NCBI GenBank assembly: GCA_004557315.1 | Contig: SFEH01000135.1 | Span: forward strand, 1 to 5,260 | From: Bacteroidales bacterium | GTDB lineage: Bacteria > Bacteroidota > Bacteroidia > Bacteroidales > UBA3663 | Reading direction: 5' to 3' | DNA length: 5,260 nucleotides | Shown here: piece after piece, positions 1-5,260 of the stretch | How the letters are laid out: every line of letters starts with the position of its first letter | Position numbering within the stretch: the stretch's first letter is position 1 | The notes under the pieces: model-generated | What the model was told of the DNA's origin: nothing | Database searches by the model: none | The model's input: only the letters and a program-made list of their open reading frames with translations | Made by a program: the position numbers and the translations under genes

Positions 1-290
1 TCCAAGTCGGCCTTGATGCTGTCGGCATACTCTACCTGAGGGAGAGAGGCGACATTGGTGGCCATGCGGAGGGTGTTCTTGACGGAGGTGGCATTTTTGG
101 CGCCTTTCTTGTAACTATGATGCATCACGCTGTAGTACCAGTCAGGAGTCAGTGCTCCTGCGCCTAACTCCATGACCTGTATCTGTCCGCATTTGGAGGC
201 ATCATGATTGTAGGTCATGGTCTGTGCAAAGGTCTGTATGGCGCAGACAACAGCCATCAGCAACCCCAGTATTCGTTTCGTTGGTTTCAT
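1..290 (-). CDS. DUF5045-like exported protein, N-terminal part
   Basis: Translation leftward from the ATG at 288-290 gives 96 residues with no stop before the window edge, so the C-terminus is missing. It begins MKPTKRILGLLMAVVCAIQT with a clear signal peptide, predicted cleavage FA|Q (A22/Q23). The mature part reads TMTYNHDASKCGQIQVMELG, then GALTPDWYYSVMHHSYKKGA. That Cys-Gly-Gln plus 'TPDWYY...HxSYKK' pattern matches what I recall of the DUF5045 domain, found at the N-terminus of uncharacterised proteins in Bacteroidetes conjugative elements; this is recollection rather than a search. The function is unknown; export and operon position suggest a periplasmic or envelope component of the transfer apparatus. 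AGGAAAG lies just upstream of the start, and the preceding gene ends 17 bases earlier, so translation may be coupled. Confidence 0.8.
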   Translation of the reverse strand, partial: MKPTKRILGLLMAVVCAIQTFAQTMTYNHDASKCGQIQVMELGAGALTPDWYYSVMHHSYKKGAKNATSVKNTLRMATNVASLPQVEYADSIKADL

Positions 291-300
291 ATTCTTTCCT
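291..300 (-). promoter_or_regulatory. Ribosome binding site of the DUF5045-like gene
   Basis: AGGAAAG, followed three bases later by the ATG at 290, is the most Shine-Dalgarno-like of the sites here. The other starts have only AAAGAA or AAGAAAG, in keeping with the weak, A-rich initiation regions usual in Bacteroidetes. It supports this ATG as the start. Confidence 0.5.
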
Positions 301-307
301 TTATTTG

Positions 308-1090
308 TTAGTAATCCAGTATTCCTGCCGACTCCATCCATCGGCCAAAGGCATCGTTGGCGACCTCTCGTAGTGTCTTGGAGCGGTAGAGTTCACCTTT
401 CCAGTAACTCGTCCTCGCCTTGATGAACTTCCATGTCTGGAAATAGGCACTGTTCACAATGGCCTTGATGCGGTCCAGTGAGCGGTTGATGTTCTCTATC
501 ATGATCATCATGCTCGCCGTGGTGCAGCACACCTTTCCAGTGGCGTAGGCGGCAAGCACGGTCACTGAGGTATAGAGGTTCTCGCATTCCTTGGCGATGT
601 TGCTAACAGCTTTCATGTTGACGGAGAGCAGAAGTGTATCGGCGGTTTCGAAGCGGCCCCGCTTGACTATCTTGTCGTTGAAGTCTGACAAGAGGGATTT
701 GTATTTCCCAATCTTGTCTGACACGGTATCGTAGGTGCGATAGACGTTGAAACCGGTGCTGACGGTGCTATAGACCAAGTCGATGATGTCGAAAGCACGG
801 GTGTATCTGTCCAGTTCGATGTTGATGTCCCTGTATTCTCTGTGTGTGACCTTACTCGTCTTGTGGAGGAGTTTATTGCTCTCTTCCAAGGTGGAGCGTG
901 CCAGCAATAGGCTGCGCTGCTTCTTATGGTCGTTGATATATGCCTCTATGGTGGGGATGTCACGAGGAATGAGCTGCGCCTGTACCCTTGTCGGGCACAT
1001 CTGCATCAAGCAGAACAGGACAAGCATGGTCATCCACGCCCGTCGTCGCCTCGTATTCCTTGTATTATTCGTATTACTCATATTGCTCAT
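308..1090 (-). CDS. Exported helical conjugation-operon protein, function unknown (260 aa)
   Basis: I do not recognise a named family. The N-terminus has a low-complexity Asn/Ser/Thr stretch, a basic RRRR at 14-17, a hydrophobic core at 19-32 and a predicted signal peptidase I site RVQA|Q (A38/Q39). The mature protein is almost entirely helical by composition, with charged amphipathic segments and a more hydrophobic stretch at about 171-199 containing a CC pair (188-189). It ends in an aromatic and basic region with RWMESAG at 250-256. Size, export and helical character would suit a VirB5/TrbJ-like periplasmic component, but that is inference only. The start is uncertain: M1 (1090) sits directly against AAGAAAG, whereas M4 (1081) has the same purine run nine bases upstream, so M4 may be the true start. 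Starts at M20 or M22 would lose the basic n-region and are unlikely. The gene starts 28 bases after the 871-residue gene and ends 17 bases before the next. Confidence 0.85.
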   Translation of the reverse strand: MSNMSNTNNTRNTRRRRAWMTMLVLFCLMQMCPTRVQAQLIPRDIPTIEAYINDHKKQRSLLLARSTLEESNKLLHKTSKVTHREYRDINIELDRYTRAFDIIDLVYSTVSTGFNVYRTYDTVSDKIGKYKSLLSDFNDKIVKRGRFETADTLLLSVNMKAVSNIAKECENLYTSVTVLAAYATGKVCCTTASMMIMIENINRSLDRIKAIVNSAYFQTWKFIKARTSYWKGELYRSKTLREVANDAFGRWMESAGILDY

Positions 1091-1104
1091 CTTTCTTGCA
1101 TTAC
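1051..1104 (-). repeat. Degenerate 9-bp tandem repeat over a gene start
   Basis: Six contiguous 9-base units can be read on the plus strand in a TCGTATTAC register: TCGTATTCC, TTGTATTAT, TCGTATTAC, TCATATTGC, TCATCTTTC and TTGCATTAC. By my count 44 of 54 positions match the consensus. Because 9 bases equal three codons, on the minus strand the array encodes MSN-MSN-TNN-TRN-TR at the start of the 260-residue protein. It also extends upstream through the purine-rich ribosome binding region. Units added or lost within the coding part would keep frame but change N-terminal length and the number of candidate ATGs. Confidence 0.55.
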
Positions 1105-1118
1105 TCGGTTATACGTTG

Positions 1119-3734
1119 TTACTCGTTTTCGTCATCTTCCCACTCGTAGAGCTTGCTGCCACTGTTGTGCATCCATCGGCGACGGCATCGCTCGGCGATG
1201 TCCAGTTTCCTGTCCTTGTCGGCATTGAGTCTCGGAAGCAGGTCCTGCGCCCAATCTCTCAGAGAGTGCTTGTAATGGAGGAACTTCTCCACCATCACCA
1301 GGTCGGTATAGATACGGGCAAGGCGTGCCTCGATGCTGCGGGCTATCTCCAGTCGGTCGCTTGCCCAGAGGAGATGCTTCACGCCATCGGTGTCATCAAC
1401 ATCCTGGCCGGGTGTCTTGAAATATTCCACGCTCACGTCACAGTTGGGATAGGTTCGGGCGAGCTCGCTGATTTTCTGGTTGACAATCATCGCATTCTCT
1501 TCATCGGTGTTGTCAGGGTTCAGTTCGAGGGTCTCCACCACAGAGGTGTCGCTCCAACTGCTGGTAAGTTGCCAGTCAATCTGCACGATGGCGCGGTGTA
1601 TCTTGATGCCCAGAAAATATTTGGGCTTTCTGGCGATAGAAAGTGTGGCACTGAATGTCACCTCGCCCTTAACGCTACCTACCGTACCATGACGGATGAA
1701 GGTGTTGCCGCTCCATGAGCCATTGTCCGTCCATGTGATGCCATAAGCATCTTTCATGGCTTTCATCAGCTGCGGGATGCGGTTGTAGTCGTCGGTCTGC
1801 GCCTTTTCGCCTTCCTCGGCTTCTTCAATGGCCTGCTTGGTCTGAGCGATGGTGTTATTGACGTTGTCCAACTGGTTCTGAAGCTCCGCTATCTTACTTT
1901 TGTTGGCATTGTACTTTGACCGATAGCTGTTATACTCGTCCTGCGTAGAAGCAGATGACATCTTTCTGAGCAGGTCGCTGTTTTCGCTGTTCAGAGCGTC
2001 TATCTGGCCTTGCAGATACTCCACTTCGTCCTGCAACTGGCTCAATTTGGTCTCCAACTCGTTGGTATCAACGGCTCCACTGCCGCCACTGGGAAGAGTG
2101 GTGAGCATGGAGCATTGCTTGGTATGGTTGCTGACACTGCCGCCGCAACTGCTGCACTTGTAGGTGGTGCTGCCTTTACCCAGCGTTCCTCCATCATGGC
2201 AGGTGATGCTGAATGTGGCCGACGACGAGCCGGCAATCTTCCTGGCATCGGTGGCGGTATAGTATCTCCGTGTGTCATATCCTATATAATAGGTGTAGTT
2301 CGACTCCTCGGGATGGGTGTCGATATAGTTCTGCAGGTCATCGGCATTGTTGATTTCCTGATGGTCGCCATTGGCATTGTACTGCGTCAGACGGGCATTC
2401 ATCTGCGCCATGAAGGTGTTCCAGTCCATGCTGTAACTGTCGAAGACTTCCTCATAGACTTCTTCCTTGATGTCCCACGACTTGGTGACCTTGATGCTAT
2501 AGGCGTAGGCCTTGGCATACTGGCCGCTCTTTTTCTTGCTCAGGATATAGGCTGAACAGTAATAGTTCATACGATACTGGTATGGCGGATCCTGCGCATT
2601 GAGTTGCGCCACACGCTCTCTGCTCCAGCCGGCATGGCTCTCGGAGTTTTGGAGGATGGCCTCGTACTGCGAGGAACTGGGATAGAAGCTGGCATCGGTG
2701 GTGTTGATGCGATACCAATGATCGCCATAGAGGATGGCATCGTCATCGGTAGGCGGTGTATAGTCACAGAGCACTTCCGAACCGGCATCCCTGCGGTAGA
2801 TGTACACTCGCTGGGTGTAGTATTGGCTCTGGGAGGCCTTGGCATAGTCGTCAATCCATTTGGTGAGGTTGTAGTCGCTGATGTCGAACAGGTTATTGAC
2901 CTTGTCCTCGCCGACGAGACGGGTGAGCACCTGCTGTGTGGAGAGGTTCTTGAAGTCGGCATACATACCGCTGGCATTGTCTATCAGCGTTAAGATACTG
3001 CCCATCTTCTGCTGGAACGTACCTCCAAAGCTGGTGCCTTTGAGCAGTCCGTCAACGCCACCGGCATAGCCGGCACCTGCCAGTCCGACACCTTTGCCAA
3101 TCAGGTTGTCGAGGTCTTTCTCCAGGTTTTCCTTGGTGAAGCTGCCTTCGATGTCGTCGGCAAGGTGCTCGAACATGTTCTTCCAGTCGATGCCGCCGAG
3201 GTTGGTGATGTTGAAGATGGCTTTCAGGTCATTGACGATTTCCAGAAAGGCTATATCCTGGAAACTGAGGGTGCTGTTGGTGACGACACTCTCAAACTGC
3301 TGGCAGAGCGACTTCACATCCTCCGTGGTCTTCAGCAGATAACTGCCCCAGTAGATAGCGGTGGCTGGGTCTTCCACCATCATCTGCGCACAGGTGATGG
3401 TCTTGGGGATGATGCGCTTGGTGACGATGTTGTAGATGCGGGTGTAGTAATAGTTCTCCTTCTTGTCGTCCCAAAGATTGAGGTTGGTAAGCGCCTTCCT
3501 GTCGAGATACTTGGATGAGAAGATACCGGCACTGGCTACCTCGGCAGCCTTGTAGCTGTCGTAGATCTTCTGCAGGTTCTCGTTGTGAAGGGCTTCCATG
3601 GCTGCCTCCGTGGTGAACGCTTCGGCCATGGCCTCCATGGTTTTGTAGTCCACATTGATACTGGCATACTGCGCCCTGACAGTGGTCGCTGTCAAGGTAC
3701 AGATGATGGTGAGTATGGCTACAAGATGTCTCAT
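1119..3734 (-). CDS. Large exported conjugation-operon protein, function unknown (871 aa)
   Basis: I cannot name this family with confidence. I believe similar large proteins sit beside traG in Bacteroidetes conjugative elements, usually as hypothetical or plasmid transfer proteins. The start at 3734 is supported by a good signal peptide (MRHLVAILTI..., predicted cleavage after A21, mature N-terminus Q22) and an upstream AAAGAA. Visible layout: helical region at about 25-175; Gly-rich stretch at 213-238; Tyr-rich region at 300-500 with CDYTPPTDDD at 323-332; Cys/His cluster C512, H513, C527, C530, H537, C541; a flexible Gly/Ser linker at about 549-553; a Leu-heptad, Gln/Asn-rich coiled coil at 557-645; a probable beta-rich segment at 672-730 (IARKPKYFLGIKIHRAIVQI); and a helical C-terminus from about 786 with a basic patch and an acidic tail (DDENE). 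Apart from the signal peptide there is no convincing membrane helix, so a periplasmic or envelope role in the mating channel is inferred from export and position behind traG. The two ends resemble the 260-residue neighbour. Confidence 0.9.
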   Translation of the reverse strand: MRHLVAILTIICTLTATTVRAQYASINVDYKTMEAMAEAFTTEAAMEALHNENLQKIYDSYKAAEVASAGIFSSKYLDRKALTNLNLWDDKKENYYYTRIYNIVTKRIIPKTITCAQMMVEDPATAIYWGSYLLKTTEDVKSLCQQFESVVTNSTLSFQDIAFLEIVNDLKAIFNITNLGGIDWKNMFEHLADDIEGSFTKENLEKDLDNLIGKGVGLAGAGYAGGVDGLLKGTSFGGTFQQKMGSILTLIDNASGMYADFKNLSTQQVLTRLVGEDKVNNLFDISDYNLTKWIDDYAKASQSQYYTQRVYIYRRDAGSEVLCDYTPPTDDDAILYGDHWYRINTTDASFYPSSSQYEAILQNSESHAGWSRERVAQLNAQDPPYQYRMNYYCSAYILSKKKSGQYAKAYAYSIKVTKSWDIKEEVYEEVFDSYSMDWNTFMAQMNARLTQYNANGDHQEINNADDLQNYIDTHPEESNYTYYIGYDTRRYYTATDARKIAGSSSATFSITCHDGGTLGKGSTTYKCSSCGGSVSNHTKQCSMLTTLPSGGSGAVDTNELETKLSQLQDEVEYLQGQIDALNSENSDLLRKMSSASTQDEYNSYRSKYNANKSKIAELQNQLDNVNNTIAQTKQAIEEAEEGEKAQTDDYNRIPQLMKAMKDAYGITWTDNGSWSGNTFIRHGTVGSVKGEVTFSATLSIARKPKYFLGIKIHRAIVQIDWQLTSSWSDTSVVETLELNPDNTDEENAMIVNQKISELARTYPNCDVSVEYFKTPGQDVDDTDGVKHLLWASDRLEIARSIEARLARIYTDLVMVEKFLHYKHSLRDWAQDLLPRLNADKDRKLDIAERCRRRWMHNSGSKLYEWEDDENE
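1800..2066 (-). other. Coiled-coil segment of the 871-aa protein
   Basis: Residues 557-645 show spaced Leu/Ile/Val positions (for example LETKLSQLQDEVEYLQGQI and KIAELQNQLDNVNNTIAQ) in a Gln/Asn/Glu-rich, Pro-free context, separated by a short break around 592-602. This suggests two helices forming a coiled-coil hairpin or an oligomerisation stalk. Confidence 0.7.
2112..2201 (-). other. Cys/His cluster in the 871-aa protein
   Basis: Residues 512-541 of the exported protein hold C512-H513, then C527-x2-C530 followed by GG, then H537-x3-C541. The CxxC-GG turn looks like a zinc knuckle, but in an exported protein the four cysteines could equally form two disulfides. It is not a haem site, since CSSC is followed by G rather than H. 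Confidence 0.6.
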
Positions 3735-3756
3735 TGTTCTTTGGGTGATATAGTTG

Positions 3757-5260
3757 TTACTGTTGATTTCGTTTCAAATTCAATACATGGCCGGTCTCAT
3801 TGACTTTCTTGGCAAATTCAAGAGATTTGGCGATGCCGCTGGCATCCCAGTCCCTGCAGTATGCTTCGATGGCTTGCTGGTGGCTGCACTGCAGCTCTTG
3901 CTTGTAGAGTTTCAACGCCTCCTTCTCGGCACGCTCGGTGGTGTAGGTCATATAGCACTCACGAGGCTCCTCCACGCCATAGACATCGCTGGCGAGTCCG
4001 CGACGGATGAAGACTTCGCGGAAGAAGCTGCGGCCTTCGGTATTCTCCAGTCGGTTGATGGTGAAGATCTTTCGGCATTCCACATCGGTAAGGCCAAGGA
4101 CGGCCTTGATGTCATCAAAGCGTTCCTTGAACTTGCCCTGGTCGAGCAGGATGGTGACATCGGAGTTGTTGATGATGGCTTCCTTGACGATGGGGCTGCC
4201 GATGATGTCCTGCAACTCTTGGGTGACGACGCCGACCATAGCCCAGAACTTTCGGGCAGTCTTGTAGAGGTACTTGATGTACTCGGCCATCATCGGAGAG
4301 GCTACGGCCTTCCAGGCTTCTTCAATGACCAGCACCTTGCGGTTCTTCTTGATGCGCATCTTCTGGATGAACACGTCCATGATGATGAGCGTTACCAGCG
4401 GGAACAGGGTCTTGTTGTCCTTGATGGTGTCAATCTCGAAGACGATAAAGGTCTCGTTAAAGAGCGACGAGTCGATGTTCTCGTTCAGCGTGCGCTCATA
4501 GGTACCACCACGGTAGAACTCCGACAATGAGTAGTTGTAGGATGAAATGTCTATGCCGGTAATCTTGTTCTCGCTACAGATATAGGGGATGCGCTCGGTA
4601 CTGTACTCGAAGAAACTGTTGAAGGACAGCTCATCGACGATAAGCGCCTTTCTGCGGTCTTCCATCTCCTTGATCTTTTGCCAGATGCGCTCCTCCACTT
4701 CCTTGTTGGTGTCGGTAGGCTTGCGCTCAGTGGCGGTCTCAATCAGGAATTTCTTGTGCAGGGCATCCAACTGGGTTTTGTTATAGCCCTTGAAACCGTC
4801 AAAGTAGGCTTCGTAGTATTCCTTGATGACCTGTTCGATGAGCAGTTCCTCAATCTTGGTGGGAACGGCAGCATTGCCTTTCCATATCAGCATAATGAGG
4901 TTCTTCAGGAAGTCGGTCTTCTCCACGTTCAACTCCTCACGCTGGATGCGGAAGGGATTCATGGTGATAGGATGCTCCTCGGTATAGCTGATATACTTGC
5001 CACCGACATACTCGCACAATCCCTCATACGAGTTACCGGTATCGACCATAACGACATCGGTATTCTGCTCCCAAAGCTGGCGCACCACACTGTTCATATG
5101 AAAGGATTTGCCGCTGCCCGAAGGGCCCAGGCAAAAGAAGTTACTGTTGTCGGTGAGTTTCTTCTTGCCTTCCTTGCCACTGATGTCGATGGCGACGGGT
5201 ACGCCCTGGCGGTCGGTGTAATAGACCTTCAATGGCGTCTCTTCGCTCTTTGGGAGCTTT
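3757..5260 (-). CDS. traG: TraG-family conjugation ATPase (VirB4-like), C-terminal part
   Basis: This is the ATPase of the Bacteroidetes conjugation apparatus, a VirB4-type motor at the cytoplasmic face of the inner membrane that powers assembly of the transfer channel. The frame is open to the right edge, so 500 residues and the stop are visible; family members are usually around 800 residues, so roughly the N-terminal third is missing. The leftward-reading TTG at 5232 is internal and not a start. The Walker A motif GPSGSGKS is at 5104-5127. A helical insertion follows, rich in Lys and Glu. The Walker B motif KVLVIEEAW lies at about 4312-4338, with two acidic residues after the hydrophobic strand. 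It is followed by YLYKTARKFW and the VVTQEL motif, the usual VirB4/TraG order. All key ATPase residues look intact and there is no frameshift. The next gene starts 22 bases downstream. The family assignment is firm; the exact element type is not. Confidence 0.95.
   Translation of the reverse strand, partial: KLPKSEETPLKVYYTDRQGVPVAIDISGKEGKKKLTDNSNFFCLGPSGSGKSFHMNSVVRQLWEQNTDVVMVDTGNSYEGLCEYVGGKYISYTEEHPITMNPFRIQREELNVEKTDFLKNLIMLIWKGNAAVPTKIEELLIEQVIKEYYEAYFDGFKGYNKTQLDALHKKFLIETATERKPTDTNKEVEERIWQKIKEMEDRRKALIVDELSFNSFFEYSTERIPYICSENKITGIDISSYNYSLSEFYRGGTYERTLNENIDSSLFNETFIVFEIDTIKDNKTLFPLVTLIIMDVFIQKMRIKKNRKVLVIEEAWKAVASPMMAEYIKYLYKTARKFWAMVGVVTQELQDIIGSPIVKEAIINNSDVTILLDQGKFKERFDDIKAVLGLTDVECRKIFTINRLENTEGRSFFREVFIRRGLASDVYGVEEPRECYMTYTTERAEKEALKLYKQELQCSHQQAIEAYCRDWDASGIAKSLEFAKKVNETGHVLNLKRNQQ

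Noticed and set aside
496..512. Near-palindromic CATGATCATCATG-like sequence
   Set aside because: It lies inside the 260-aa coding sequence, where it encodes consecutive Met and Ile codons; it has no loop and no regulatory context.
1087..1101. Four-codon mini-ORF (ATG CAA GAA AGA TGA) whose stop overlaps the ATG at 1090 as ATGA, resembling a leader or coupling peptide
   Set aside because: It is very short, has no ribosome binding site of its own, and arises inside the 9-bp repeat; chance is the simpler explanation.
783..1718. 311-codon plus-strand open frame containing a long hydrophobic stretch that looks like a membrane helix
   Set aside because: It lies antisense to the coherent 871-aa and 260-aa genes, in codon register with the former. 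The hydrophobic run is the complement of the Asn/Thr/Ser-encoding 9-bp repeat and adjoining Glu/Asn codons. No start signal or family resemblance was seen.
2010..2555. 181-codon plus-strand open frame with hydrophobic, Gly/Ala-rich composition
   Set aside because: It is antisense to the coiled coil and Cys-cluster region of the 871-aa gene and is explained by complementary codons.
3735..3756. Possible promoter or terminator between traG and the 871-aa gene
   Set aside because: The 22-base gap holds no hairpin with a T-tract and no Bacteroidetes TAnnTTTG-type element; it has room only for the ribosome binding region.
3754..4530. 258-codon plus-strand open frame
   Set aside because: It is fully antisense to the conserved traG ATPase domain and is a codon-bias shadow of it; the composition is not protein-like and there is no ribosome binding site.
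5230..5232. TTG as a possible start of the ATPase gene
   Set aside because: The frame stays open upstream to the window edge (KLPKSEETP precedes it), and the TraG family has a large N-terminal region before this point, so the true start is outside the window.

Overview
The window is a stretch of a conjugation (type IV secretion) operon from a Bacteroidetes mobile element, most likely a Bacteroides/Prevotella-type integrative conjugative element or plasmid. The assignment rests on a clear TraG-family conjugation ATPase (VirB4-like) at the right edge, the start of a protein resembling the DUF5045 family at the left edge, A-rich weak ribosome binding sites, and three consecutive exported proteins whose predicted signal peptides end in Ala followed by Gln, the Bacteroidetes 'Q-rule' pattern. 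The species cannot be named from the sequence.

All four genes lie on the minus strand, so transcription runs from high to low coordinates. In transcription order they are: (1) 5260-3757, the C-terminal 500 residues of TraG, with its N-terminus outside the window; (2) 3734-1119, an 871-residue exported protein with a Gly-rich segment, a Cys/His cluster, a long coiled coil and a helical C-terminus; (3) 1090-308, a 260-residue exported, mostly helical protein; (4) 290-1, the first 96 codons of a DUF5045-like exported protein that continues past the left edge. Intergenic gaps are only 22, 28 and 17 bases, and I see no internal promoter or terminator, so this looks like one polycistronic message. 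About 98% of the window is coding and there is no gene-free stretch over 300 bases.

The likely shared job is building the mating channel. TraG would energise assembly or substrate transfer from the cytoplasmic face of the inner membrane. The three Sec-exported products would act in the periplasm or at the envelope as channel, pilus or adhesion components. Genes 2 and 3 have no function I can name with certainty. Two observations stand out. By eye, the 260-residue protein and the two ends of the 871-residue protein share spaced motifs, suggesting that the large protein is the same scaffold with a roughly 600-residue insertion. In addition, a degenerate 9-bp tandem repeat runs across the translation start of the 260-residue gene.
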